Positions 22,541 to 34,820 of a DNA stretch of 64,000 bases are shown in pieces. The stretch's first letter is position 1, and each line of letters begins with the position of its first letter. A model generated the notes under the pieces. The model was not told the DNA's origin, ran no database searches, and was given only the letters and a program-made list of their open reading frames with translations. The position numbers and the translations under genes are program-made. This DNA is from Trichoplusia ni (Eukaryota > Arthropoda > Insecta > Lepidoptera > Noctuidae), in NCBI RefSeq assembly GCF_003590095.1, contig NC_039488.1:8680001-8744000 (forward strand), read 5' to 3'.

Positions 22541-23374
22541 TTATTTATTACCCGTGATAACCTGCTTCAGTCTGTATTCCTTTTCTAATGATTCATATAT
22601 TTTTCTAACAGTATCAGATATTCTTTTGACGGACCAAGTGGATATTACAGGATCATCAGTGGGTTGTAAGTTTGCTAACGCTTGCAGCTGGTTGTTTAAA
22701 ATTTTTACACCTGTAAACAAATATTTAACATTATCACATGTGTTGTCCCATTCGGGGAAGAAATTTAACAATCCTATATTTGGTTAAGCAAGTCCTTTAA
22801 GTAAGTGTCAGGACAGGTCCTTTTAATAGATTCAAGAAAGCTATGAATGCAGGCAACCTGATAACATAGTTAAGTTTAAAGTGGTTGATGTCTTTATGTG
22901 TTGTATAAAGACATCAACCAGTTTATAAGTAAAATTAATAAAACAACATAAGGATAGGTCACAAGAGTTTGGGAGTTATGTTTTAAATCTGTATTATTTA
23001 CCATCAACAATATTTTTAATACCCTCCAGAGCATCTAGGAGGCTTTCCATCAGAGATTTTAGTTGGCTCGGGTAGTAATCATCTTCACATTCGTGTAACT
23101 TAAGGGCAGATATAGCTCTACACAGCCGAACACCTCTATCTCTCATTTTTATCCAGTCATTTAGCAAGCCATGCAGTTTTGAAACGTGTGAAAACACGGC
23201 TTTAGATACACCTTGTTGGTCCTTGTTGGGTGTAGTGATTTCTGAAATTCACAAAATAAATACTTTTAATTTTCTTAAAAATAGAAATTATTTTGCTATT
23301 TTTAGCAGATGTGTTCACTTACCTCTAGGAATAAATACATGAGTTGAATCTATTTTAGTGGGTGTTTTCGACAT
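22541..23374 (-). CDS. CINP: CINP-like protein (CDK2-interacting protein family)
   Basis: Three coding exons on the minus strand: 23374-23323, 23241-23002 and 22773-22541, joined in frame at GT-AG sites to give 174 residues. The protein is mostly helical. The region from VSKLHGLLNDWIKMRDRG resembles the human CINP segment around DWHNLILKWETL. PVISTWSVKRISDTVRKIYE and the following EYRLKQ resemble PLFHTWPTTHFYEVSHKLLE with KELLLKR. Length is slightly under human CINP (about 212), which has a longer C terminus. CINP binds ATRIP and CDK2 in replication stress and is a subunit of the SPATA5/SPATA5L1/C1orf109 ATPase complex. It faces RPB4 with about 645 bp between start codons. The coding end reads AATAAATAA, so a poly(A) signal overlaps the stop. 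Exon 2 would end at an in-frame TAA two codons past the donor if unspliced. Confidence 0.72.
22882..22920. repeat. perfect 16-bp hairpin in CINP-like intron 2
   Basis: Arms 22882-22897 (TGGTTGATGTCTTTAT) and 22905-22920 are exact reverse complements around a 7-base loop (GTGTTGT). It lies within the intron 22774-23001 and is too short for a typical miRNA precursor on its own. Confidence 0.8.
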
Positions 23375-24019
23375 AGTGTTATTGTAACAACCAGAGGTTG
23401 CTATAATTTGGTGTTTATTCTATAATATTGTATTTTACTGTAGAATGTAAACATAACCTAAAAACGAATCAACAAGTACATTTTTGTACATTCTGTCAAA
23501 ACCGCAGAGCGGCTATGATTTATCGATAAAATATATTATATCCAGACGGCTTCCCAAGCAAAAGGTAAAAATTATGAAACTAATAAATAAATCAAGCATT
23601 CGGTATTTATACAAAAATATAATTTATTGTGGAATTTGATTGAACATGATTATCGATTCGTACGTTCGTATTCGTAATAAATGGAACGTATACGTCACTT
23701 TGCAACTGTCTCCAGTCTCACTGACTGTCAAACTTACTTGTGCCGAAATTACCGATTGGGCTGATTAACCACAAAAACTATTACTTGGATTGTTTACTAA
23801 AGTTTTAACAAAGTTATCAAAATAACAAACCTTGTAAGTTTAAGTTATAAATTGATTGTTAGCAATAAGAATTTAGACCGAAAGCAGTGTCATGTTTTGG
23901 ACTGCTTATTATATTGTTTACTATAAACTTCGTATTTATTGTGATTGCTAAAAGGTCTAATGTACAATGTAACTTTCAGATTTTGCTGTTTCAATAAAAG
24001 AACTCTCCTCCCTTAAGCA
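23375..24019. promoter_or_regulatory. divergent promoter region of CINP-like and RPB4
   Basis: About 645 bp separate the two start codons. It holds a DRE-like TATCGATA at 23521-23528. On the RPB4 side a possible 5' UTR intron runs from AACCTT|GTAAGT (donor near 23834) to TTTCAG (near 23977), which would put the RPB4 start site upstream of 23834. Transcription start sites cannot be fixed from sequence. Confidence 0.6.
23521..23528. promoter_or_regulatory. DRE-type motif TATCGATA
   Basis: A perfect palindromic TATCGATA, the core of the DREF/BEAF-32 recognition site in Drosophila, often found at promoters of divergent housekeeping genes. It is 147 bp upstream of the CINP-like ATG and about 490 bp upstream of the RPB4 ATG. 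Use in this species is inferred. Confidence 0.5.
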
Positions 24020-25069
24020 ATGGCTGGACCTATACAAGATGTGGTCGAAGAAGACGCAGCAGATTTGCAGTTCCCGAAAGGTGAGGAAGGATTTATTAGA
24101 ATCACCAAACAATAACTAAATTCTACATTCGTTAAAATAATAATTACACAAATTTTATGAATAAATATTTAGGTTTTCACTAGGTTGCAAAACAATTTAC
24201 ATTCATTTAAGCCACTCTAGAAGCTAACAAAGACCTCTCTGTCTTATTGCAAGTAGGTCAAGCAATGCTCAACAAACTTCAGCTTAATAGCACATTTTTT
24301 TATAAACTATTCTGTTTTCATTTCAGAGTTTGAGAATGCAGAAACACTGCTAATATCAGAAGTGGACATGTTATTGGAGCACAGGAAAGCACAAAATGAA
24401 TCTGCGGAGGAGGAACAAGAATTCTCTGAGGTTTTCATGAAAACCCTCACATACACTAACATGTTTAAGAAATTTAAAAACAAAGAAACAATAGCTGCTG
24501 TTAGAAAGTAAGTCAATTATTCAGTGAGTCTTCACATATTAGGGTAAACTGCTGTTATTCATATTTAATCCTAAGAAAATTGGCTTATGTCTAACCACAG
24601 ACTGCAAGTCATGTAGGCATCAAAGTGAATTATAATCTCAAACATGGTATATTTACCTACTAGTGATTTATCGCTGCAAAAGGAATTCTAAAATTGAAAG
24701 CCCATGGTGTAAGGTTTCTATGATTTGTCCACACTATCCATGTTGTTGGGCATTAACCATAGAGATTATTGCATAGATGTTATAAATATAAACTATACTG
24801 CTTCTATATAGCTTTTGAACACCAATTATCATCATCCAAATTCTACTTTATTATCTTTTTTTGCAAATAAAATAAGGCTTTTCTCCTATTCCAGTCTCCT
24901 ACAATCTAAGAAACTACATAAGTTTGAAGTGGCAAGCTTAGCTAATTTATGTCCGGAGACACCTGAAGAAGCCAAGGCGCTAATACCATCTCTAGAAGGC
25001 AGGTTTGAAGATGAAGAACTCAGGATATTGTTAGATGATATACAGACTAAGCGCAGTTTGCAGTACTAG
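24020..25069 (+). CDS. Rpb4: RNA polymerase II subunit RPB4
   Basis: Three coding exons: 24020-24080, 24327-24507 and 24895-25069, giving 138 residues with clean GT-AG junctions and phases. The protein closely follows human POLR2D: EDAADLQFPKEFENAETLL, MLLEHRK, FMKTLTYT, then LHKFEVASLANLCPETPEEA and ALIPSLEGRFEDEELR. RPB4 pairs with RPB7 to form the stalk of Pol II, acting in initiation, termination and mRNA decay. Length is normal (human 142). The first AATAAA after the stop is at 25301-25306. In Drosophila the Rpb4 first exon is shared by alternative splicing with the Ada2a adaptor gene. No ZZ, SANT or SWIRM coding exons were recognised in the 3.6 kb downstream, so no fusion is visible here. 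Opposite orientation to the CINP-like gene. Confidence 0.97.
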
Positions 25070-28000
25070 TAAAATTTATGTATTATTCAAATATAAAATG
25101 TTCGTTTTGTAAGCTAAGACTGGATTTATAAAATTTTCTGAATCAATTCCTTGAATTTTTTTATCACCATGTCTAATAATTAGACACCCTCTTTCACACC
25201 TCTGTACAATGATATTAGGCCATTTTTGCTATAAACAAGTCAAACTGATCATCATGCTTTAACAATTCAGTTTATCTTGGGGAAATTACATTTGTCTACT
25301 AATAAACAATAATGTGGCAAGGTATAGCATCAGAATTTGTTGGTAATATTTTTAACCAAATAGCAATCAATAGGTATATCAGGTATAAAATAAAATGCAA
25401 TGTTTAAATCAGTCTGTATATTGGATATGTCTGCAATACAGCAAGATACATTACAGTGAAAACAGATAAAAGTGATAAAATATTGGAAACAAAAATAGTA
25501 ATTAGAATTTCTTCTCTGAAACAAAACTATAATAAAACCATTCTTATTATTACTTAAAAGTAGATACTATTAATATTGATGTTAATTAATGCCTCTAACT
25601 AAACAAGCCCTTTGTTTAACATTACTTGTAAAAAAACTAAAAGATTTTTTTTATCAATAAACCTCAACAATTTTTAGATAACTTAAAACTCAACAATCCT
25701 CGATAATTTTTCTTAATTTCTAATTTTGTTGCCTAAACATTATTTTTTAACAAAATGCCGAACAAAAGGCTTGCTTGAATTATAAACTTATCTCAATGGG
25801 CACTTTTGGTTTAGTTTAAATGTTAGTTTTTTTTAATCTAATATTGTATTAATAAAAATTACAAACTTATCATTCATCTAAAAGCAAACTTTAAAATAAT
25901 ATTAACCATCTATAAAAGAACTATCAAATCTAAGGTCCTAGCCAAGTTACTTTTATGGTACAACTCACCCTCCTCCTACCCTGAACATATAAAAATATCT
26001 TTATGTACTTTAAAAACATTTCAAGTTCGTAAATAAAGATGTCCTTTAGAAAAGTGCGCGCGTACCGACACTTGGAATGGGGAGTACTCACTACACACAT
26101 CTTTATTTAGGAATCTCTGTCCACATCCCAGTGGTTTACTTTAAATTAAACAGTAAGGGGACCATTTTATAGCACACATTTATTAACAGCTAATAATTTT
26201 TCGGGTCCTTTACTAAAACTTACTAAACCTTAAATTAGGTAACGACATTGGGAGAGGCTTATATAAATCCTAAATTACAACCTGGACCTGTGACATAAGT
26301 CTATTATTAGTAAAGCATAATATTGTTTTGGATTCCAAGTGTGGGGAGTCTAGAAGCGACATGGAAGCTGTTAGGAAGCAATGCGAACATAATCATCAAG
26401 CTTACGTCACAGAAATTATGTTTCCACGACGATGATACAGCAACTGAAAATGTGGATCCAAAAAGGCATGAAGACGAAGAAACAATATACAGATACCCTC
26501 AAAATGTACATCGCAAATTGTTTGCTTGTATAATTATTCAAATTACAGCTATATATTGCACTTATTTCAGAAACATTTTACACAGAAATCCGGATTTTAA
26601 TTATTGGCTCGGCTCTTCTTCCATGTTAATGTTTTTGCACAATATATTTAATAACCACTATTAAAAAATGTCAAATCGATAACGACCGGAGTGATAATTT
26701 ACACAACATTTAATTTTAAACATATCACACAATCGTTATATATGTTACAAATGGATGAGACGAAATTACTTTTGTACATTTCTAAACGATTTTCTTCGTA
26801 GCGTCAGATACTGGTTTTGTTTGTCACATTCAGTCATTTCGAAAATGATTTCAGCCGTCACTTGCGATTGCTTACACAATATAATCGCATCCCAAACACC
26901 CTGCTCCTCTGTCACAAGTCGGTTAGTCTGTACACACTTATAGTCACTACGCAGCACCTTCGATAATTCTTCACAACTTATGGATACTGTTCCTTTTGTG
27001 CAGCATGTTAAAACATGGTTACAACAGCACTAGTACACGCCAGTATCGAAAGTTGTCAAGCCACGATCAATATTCAGATTCGACCGTTTCACTTACATTA
27101 TCACATTTGTTTATTGAATAACCAATATAATCAATAGGTACTAATTTACATCAGCAACTGGAAATATTATAATCACTAAGTTACATTCTCAAATTCGGCG
27201 TATATCATAAGTGTGGCTCCTAATAAAAATTTTGTTTGAGCAATGATAAGATTTAAAATACTATATATATTCCAAAGGTGAGCCATCCAAAATATATATT
27301 TGCCGTCGAATTTTAAAAAAGGTTTAAAAAATAATTGCGTATGTCCAAAAGCAGATCTAACTATGTTTATGTGTAAGTTGTCAACATACTACATTATCAG
27401 TCTCGATGATAAAAATGCATTTTGGCCAAAATGAGAAACCCAACGAGTGCGGTTCAATTTTCCCTAAACGAACGTTATACGAACAATGGCTCATGTACCT
27501 GATACAGATACTGACGTAACTCATTAAACAGAGAGATCGCGGATGAAGCAGCTCGTGTGCGCAAAGCAATACTGGTCGACTTGAAGGGAACAAGTAAGCG
27601 AGTTTATGATAGGCACTTTATAGTACACTACGTAACAAATAATGTCAAGTTACCTGTATCAAAGTATGAGTAAAGTTTAAAAATTCAGTCTATTTTCTTA
27701 CTTACATTTTCTTTTATCAAATCCCACAAGTTAAAGCTCTTTTGCATTAGAAAATCGTTCTAGCAACCGATATATCCATAACCACAAATAAGATGATCTG
27801 GCCCTTTCAGAAATTTGGTCCGAAGTAATCTTTAATGATTTAAATTAAAAAAGCTTATGCATGTTGAGAATAATAAAAAAAACACTTATCATACTATAAC
27901 ACTTTAAAATTCTACATTTGCAACATAGTGTTATGTACATAATTTTAAAATAATACATAAAATGAGATCAAATATATATCCAGTCATGTAATCAAATTAG

Positions 28001-28703
28001 CTGGAGCGGTGAGTGCTAAAATATCTAACATTTTAAAGAAATAGCTCCTGCATTACCTATTGTATTCGTTAAAATAATATCAGGGCGAACTTACTCATAA
28101 TATATACTTGTATTACACGAAATATTTTTGCCATGAGTTTGGCTTCGTTAGTGTATCTAATGCTGCGATTAAATTGCTTTGGTTGCTCTGTTTGTCAAAA
28201 TACATAATTTGTGCAAAATATTTGCAAGTCTAAACGGTTCAAATACATTGGGACATTCCTGTTTCTTACTCTCACTCCGAATTTGATGGAAATTGACAAA
28301 CATTTAATACTTCCTGTATCAAGGGACATCGTAATTTGTCACAATTTATTAAATATTGTTCATTATTGTCACAACAGATACAACACGTGTTTATTGAATA
28401 CCTAGCTGATGTTTCGGATGCCACTAACACGTTATTTCTGTCTTAAGAAATTTTGTTGAAATTTTGCACTGCTATGGAAATATTTTCTTTTATATTTTGT
28501 TCTTACAAATGAACCGCTGAGCTACCTTCGCTTTAACAATACAAGCGATTGATTTGTACCAAACAAAATGAGGTCAAAAAACAAGAAATTGATAGTTTTC
28601 AATTTCTATAACTTAGGATTTAATAAGAGGGTTAGATGAATGCAATGTTAATGAAATGTCGAGTATGGTTAGTAAGAAACCCTCTGGCCCGGAGTGCGGT
28701 GAG
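25070..28703. other. intergenic and 3' UTR sequence, no further gene seen
   Basis: It contains the RPB4 3' UTR (AATAAA at 25301) and probably the FAM117-like 3' UTR on the other strand (minus-strand AATAAA near 28389 and 28345). The longest open frame, 26323-26664 plus strand (113 codons), is AT-rich, has no recognised domain and reads as chance. Confidence 0.5.
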
Positions 28704-31700
28704 TCAGTGCGGCGGCGAGGGCGGCGGCGCGGGCTGCAGCGGCTGGAAGGCCGAGCCCAGCGACGGCCGCAGCGTGAAGCCCGGTATCGTCGGCTTCATC
28801 ACAGACACGGATTCTGAGAACGCTCCTTCGCCCGCTTTCAGGTTTACCTATAACATTGAACACAGTTATCAGATATATGTTGAAAGCAGGAAATTTTATT
28901 ACAGGTTCATTAATTTCAGTAAAATTATAGATGTAAACTTTTGTCAAATGAACTGATGGCTATTTGATTATAAGGCTTACAGTCAATCACGGTGCCCTTG
29001 ACATCGTCAATAAGGGAACAGGACTACTTATAAAACTGTACTCTAAAAATAACTTACCTTTTCACAACCATCAGGAGGTTCGCGAGCTAAGAAACGATTT
29101 ATTTGGGGAGATGTGCCGAGTTTAGACCCGTCCAGGTCAGGAGACGAGCAGACACTGCCGCCTGGAAAACACAACGGCTTTGTTTAACATGAGCTACCAG
29201 CTAACTGTAACTGTAAGTTCAAGAAAACAAGTCAACAATCTGAAAAGCGAATAAAAAGACACTACTTATACTTAAAAATATTCTTCTATAGCTAGAATAT
29301 TGTCTATGTCTACAAGTTTTCATTAAAGTACCTATAGAAGCAAATAAGCGAATAAATTATAAGAAAACCACATGCTTTGGGAATGTCAAACCATTCTGGT
29401 GTTTTGTGCATATCAACCAACTATTAAATTGCGAGGGTTTGTCTAAAAGCTGTAAGTTATGTAAAGACCTGCGGCCAACAGCTCTGCGGACCCACCGCTG
29501 GAGAGAGACCCCCGGGACGGTGGATCTACGCCCACAACGAACCATTTAGATATACATTTTATACATTAAAATGTCCAGGAAATACGCCGTTTATTTATTA
29601 CTTCACATGTGGCATCAATAATTTTAGATTTTGATCAGTCGCGATTGCTCGACTGAGTGTGTGTAGTAAGAGTTTTAAAAGTACCCGTATTATGTCTACA
29701 AGAAAAGACTTATTGCAATTACAAAATTGGCTGATATTTTTATTCCTATGTAATGAAAATAGTAAACATAAAAACAGGTTCAAAGACAGTTATTTCGTAA
29801 AGAATAAAACAAAGTTAACAGAAAGAAAGTAATTCTAGATTCTGTGATTTGATTATTCTGATCAACACTTCATTTTTAGTTGATCTTGTTTTTCTGAATA
29901 TATAAATCTGAAAATTATTTGCATTTTTATCTAAACTACTATATCTTTTAATTCGAGTGATGAGACTTAAAATTGTGAGCTGACAGTTTCATTACTTCGG
30001 CATCTTATTTTTAATTAGTATGCCATTAGTATGTACCTAATAAATGGATTGTAACAGATGATTAATGAAAAAAATTAATATTATAAGTTGATTACCTGAT
30101 GAATGAGCAGTGTGACACAGATCGTGAGGAGTCTGTGTGTTGACGGAGCGCCTGAGTAGTTCAGCCAATGGCGCGCGATGTCCTTCCGGAGTCACCTGAA
30201 AGGGTTTCAAAGTTTTTTTTTTTTATATTGACACTTAATACTTCTAAAATGGTGACCGAGTGGTATCATATAAAACAAACAATGTGAATTTGGTTCCAAG
30301 TAATTGCATAGGCAAGAAAGACGTAACTACTTTTCAGTTAGGTTGGAGTCACAAAGATATGGTGTATAAAATACTTAAATGCAAAACAATGAAAATAGGA
30401 TACTTGTTGAAAAGATGTATAGTACTTACTAAATATAAATAAGACAGTTGAAATCGCTGTCCCTATAGTTACGAAAGGTACGACAGTAACAGCAGCGAGC
30501 AACATCAGATAGACAAAACCTTAAATCCAGGTACATACTTTGTCTCTTAGCCGGTCTAAGTGTGGAGTTTGCGTGCCGCTAGCGGGATACAGCACAAGTC
30601 TTTCAATCTCCTGGTTGAGACCTTCCACTGACGACTGTGCTGCTCGCAGCGGGACGCTGCCGCCACCGAAACGGGACCCTGGCGTAATCATATCACATCT
30701 ACATAAAGTATTGAGGAATGATTAGAACGAGACACACTAACAAATATACATTTCATTATAATAATACCAGCCTATATACATCCAACTGCTGGGCACAGGC
30801 CTCTTCCCTTATAAGAAAGGGTTAAACATTGATGACAACTCTCTAGCTCACTGCACATTATTTGGAATCCAGGTTTCTTCATGATGTTTTCCTTCACCAT
30901 TAACCAGCGGTGTCTTAGAATTACTAAGAAAGTACGTATAACTTTAAAAAACTCATGTGGGTATTTTGCCAAACCACAAGGCCACTATAACAATTTCATT
31001 ATATCAATGGCTAAATAAATACTTATGAATAATTAACAAGTATTTGTAAAAAGTTACAGATGATCAGACAATAAAGAAACCACATATCAAAATATTGGCT
31101 ACAGTTACATTGACCTTGAACTTGATATTACAGCAAGTAATGCAATTTTGCTTTTTTTACAATAAAGAGGTCTGCAATAAACTAAATGCCTTGTGACAAA
31201 GAGTAAGCTTCATATATTTGTTGAAACCTCCCTAATATAACAAGGACAACAGATATTTTGCAGGATTAATCAATAATATATCCTTAAAATGTTTAATACT
31301 TACAAAGAGCTGTGCTCATAGAATGGCTTGAGTAATCTCCGGATGCAGAAGGTTTGTGTGGTCTTTGAAGACGACTGCGCAAGAAGCGGTCAAGTTTGTC
31401 ATCATCTGAACTCCTGGAGGAGCGGCCTGATGCCCCACCTCCATCGTCAGTCTGGAAGGAAATGATTTTCATTGTATTTAGACACTTTATAATCATAATG
31501 TAATGGGAAAAGGTTTTGCTTTGGGAACCGGTTTCAAAATTTCATGAGTAAAATGTTCAATGACATAAGGGAATCTCTTTTTTTTATTTCAAAGCCATAT
31601 GAAATATATTCATTGGATTAGGTATCTAAATATCACTAAATATAGATCTGTCTGTAGATAACCCATTGCTAACCAAATGCATCAGCATAACATACATGAT

Positions 31701-32778
31701 AGGTTCCTTGAAATTATCTGAAATAAATATAAATTAACTCTCTTTAAACAATAGATCACAAATCTATCATCATACCAATTAACCACATTTAATTATGAGT
31801 CAGTTTGCTGAAATGATATCCTGTCATACTAATCACTACACATGAGTTCTATACATAATTGAGAGTACAAAAATAGAACATACTTGTGTGGACTTATCTA
31901 CTTGCAACTGGCCGGCATGCAGATAATAGTCTCTGGACCATTGCCCTTTGTGATACAGAGTGTCTAGGGACGCTGTGCGCCTGATCACGCTGGCACCAAA
32001 CCGTCCCTTGCCTGGAATATACACAGTTTATGTTGGTAATATACATATGAATATAGTTAAAAGGTGCACTATGCAATAATAGACAGGTGCACAAATGCAG
32101 ATGCAATATATAATGTTAATTATGCCTTTAGGCACCATAGCAGATAGATTTTATCCCTCAAATAGTGTTTGTGTTACTGCTAAGATGTTATAAATGTTAA
32201 AGAATAATGTAACATATTAATTAAATTATAAATTTATGATAGAAAACATAGTATGAGTTAGGTAGACCTATATTATTAAATTTATCAACAACTACCACAC
32301 AATGTTCTCAAAGAAAAACCTAACCTGCACTACTACCCTCTTTAAAATAATAATGATAAATTGTTTAAACCACTATCATATGTATTTATTACGTTCAAAT
32401 CAATCACAATACATCACGGATTTTGTAAGAGTAATTGTGATTTACCTTTGCCATGTATTTATTGATAACTACTTTGTTTTGATATCATAAGCACTTGAGT
32501 GTTACTTATGTGGCACTCCAACAGTTATCTAAATGGTTTGAATGTTATTGAGATACTTTACCTTTGTAGTTGACGGCTCCAGGGCTTCGCTGGCCGGAGA
32601 GGGCGTGATCTGGCGAAATCCGCCTCCACGCATTAGTCGGCGACAGTGTCGGGCTGTTGGCCGCGTTTTTCTTCAGCCCGCCGCTCTGTTTCATCACCGA
32701 CGACACGGGAAGCGTCGCCCTCATCGGACCCTGCTTCCCCACAGGGCAGTCCGACTGCTTTCTTACACGGCCCGACAT
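28704..32778 (-). CDS. FAM117/GLCCI1-family protein
   Basis: Seven coding exons on the minus strand: 32778-32562, 32011-31884, 31451-31304, 30678-30539, 30195-30096, 29161-29058 and 28847-28704. All join in phase to give 326 residues. Family signatures in order: GKQGPMRATLP near the N terminus, SVIRRTASLDTL then GQWSRD, DKSTQTDDG, SSVEGLNQEIERLV, TSPQINRFLAREPPDGCEKV, and near the C terminus GFTLRPSLGSAF. Human FAM117A/B and GLCCI1 share these blocks; their molecular role is poorly known (GLCCI1 is glucocorticoid-induced and binds dynein light chain). The protein is Ser/Arg-rich and probably largely disordered. It is shorter than the vertebrate proteins. The last exon is strongly GC-rich and ends PPPSPPH. 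Intron 3 carries a degraded SINE-like repeat. Which vertebrate paralogue it matches best cannot be settled by eye. Confidence 0.88.
30768..30990. repeat. degraded lepidopteran interspersed repeat in FAM117-like intron 3
   Basis: Phrases CTGCTGGGCACAGGCCTCTT, AAGAAAGGGTTAAACATTG, CAGGTTTCTTCATGATGTTT and TCCTTCACCATTAACCAGCG match, with changes, a very common lepidopteran repeat (GGGCACAGGCCTCC..., GTTTCCTCACGATGTTTTCC...). Non-coding; the open frame at 30772-30972 is part of it. Confidence 0.5.
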
Positions 32779-34820
32779 CCTTACTTCCGATCACACTTCA
32801 CTTCCTTATAAACACCCCTATATCTTCATTAAACGAAACACATCAACTAACACTGCGTAGGAAAAATAAATATTTCATTTGCCGACGCCGCACTAAGCTC
32901 TTTGTAGAGGGAATAATTTTGGGGTACAATAAACCAGGCCCTACGATGTAAGTACGAGTGGTCTTATTATGCAATACGGTAATCAACACTTGCGTAAACG
33001 TATTGGGATGGTATAACGGGTGTATCTAATATTCAACTAGCACTTATTACATAAAAACAAAATTACAAAGCGAACAAGTCACATTTTTTCTGCACAATGG
33101 ATGAATGAATGAAGCTGACAGATGACAAGGGACATCGCGCCATTCCTTTTTTCTTGTAAGAAATTTTGAAATATTCACACGAGAATACATACGCGTCCTA
33201 TAATACGAAACTATATCAAGTTAAAAGTACACAAACTACTAAACTATGAAATACCTACGAGAATTATTCCACTTATTCGTTAGCATTGCAATTAACAGCT
33301 GATTATTCCGCCATGTCAACTAAGTTGTCCTTGTCTGTGGTCGTTGTGTTAGGAGATTGTTATGGCCTCCGCCCTGTTACACGAAATGAAACACTCTTTA
33401 TTTATTTATTGCAATTAAGTTTATGCCTTATCATTATATTATATAAAACAGCAGTAAATTATCTTAGCATCGTTATAGCCGAATTAATTTAGTGGTATTT
33501 ATGCCGCAACTTTAAACAAATATTTTAGTAAATAAATATTAGTCTAAGACCTCGGATCTGTCGATGTTATTGAAGACCCAGTACTCGCATGTTTGTTGTT
33601 TGCTTTGGGCTAGAAAGCAAATATTTTCCTTACCTACGAGATTTAAATCGGGGTCGAAGTAGTAAAATTGAATAACTTTATTTAGGCGATAGTGGCCAAT
33701 AGACATATCTGTACAACATTTACCGATACAGCGATGTATTGCTTATAATTATGATGATTTATTATTATTATTTTATTTAACGACTCCCGCACTAAGGAAT
33801 GTAATCCTTGTGTCGCGGGGGGTTTTACAAACATACAAATCACATGCACAATGACACCCAGACTCAGATCAAGCATTTGTGGTTCACAAAAATACTTGTC
33901 CTACGCGGGGATCGAACCCGCGACACGACACGCACAGTGGTTTTGGCATGGTGACCTCAACCACTCGGCTATCCATGCAGTATTTTTATTCATATTCTAT
34001 CTAATTCTTGTCTTGTATTGCTAATAATCACCCCATGAAAGTATAAAAATACCTGGCTCAGTCTGTTGCAACACACCGTAGGCGTTCGCTTCAATACTCA
34101 ATACTCAATTATTTATTGCGTTAAACGGCCTTACCAGGGCTTTAATTAATAAGGTTTGACCTAACATTGTGAAAGAGTCGAGCACCTTCTCCTGCATGCA
34201 AGAGAATTTTCTAATAAAGTAAAAGATAAAAAAAAATGGATTCCCACGTTACAATATTACGCATATTCACATTCGGAGGGCTTGTCTTATAAATTGACCA
34301 AGTCTTATTTCGAAAGTTCCTCGTACTGTTATGGGTAAAATAAACAAGAATGACAGTTCAGGAAATATATTAATAATAATTATTACATCTAATTATTTTT
34401 ATTATGCTAAATCATAGACTGAAAATAGTAATTTATCACAATATAAAGGTGGGTACGAACTTTCACTGTATAGTACCTACCAGAAAAAAATGCACCCAAT
34501 TTAAACTCGAAGTAGCATCGAACGTTGAACGTAAATTGTAAAAAACAAAAATAAATAGGTAATAAAACAGAGAAATACATAACTGCCACTGATATGTAAA
34601 TAAATTGGAACTAAATAAAATTTACAATTAAAAAATAACAACTGAAATTAATATACAAATAACACTGTTTATCACTTTGACACAAGTCACAACATCCCAT
34701 AACTTCACAAGCGGCCTTATATATATGTATAGTATTGCCTTCAATACGAAATCTACTCGCTAAAATAACCTACGTAATACTAGCTTGCCTAGTAATTTAC
34801 AAAACTTATTCAAATGTCTT
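32779..34820. other. intergenic region between FAM117-like and UBE4A genes
   Basis: The 5' flank of the FAM117-like gene lies at the left. The rest is AT-rich with one well preserved SINE (33757-33980), a short ATACTCA repeat near 34098, and probably the UBE4A 3' UTR at the right end. No gene is recognised. Confidence 0.55.
33757..33980 (-). repeat. tRNA-derived SINE, full length
   Basis: On the minus strand the tRNA-like head has an A-box (TGGATAGCCGAGTGG) and B-box (GGGTTCGATCCC). It is followed by a body (ACACAAGGATTACATTCCTT) and a TTAAATAAAATAATAATAA tail. The head lacks a full cloverleaf, so it is not a tRNA gene. Same family as copies at 35036, 39505 and 55985. Confidence 0.8.

Noticed and set aside
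26323..26664. 113-codon open frame downstream of RPB4
   Set aside because: No domain, no clear start context, AT-rich composition like its surroundings; most likely chance.
28636..28956. Plus-strand frame of 106 codons
   Set aside because: Antisense to the last, GC-rich exon of the FAM117-like gene; GC-rich exons leave few stops on the other strand.
33895..33980. tRNA gene (A- and B-boxes present)
   Set aside because: It cannot form a full cloverleaf and continues into a SINE body with an A/T tail. The copies at 39505 and 55985 were rejected as tRNAs for the same reason.
34098..34115. ATACTCA short tandem repeat
   Set aside because: Only two to three units; too small to be meaningful.
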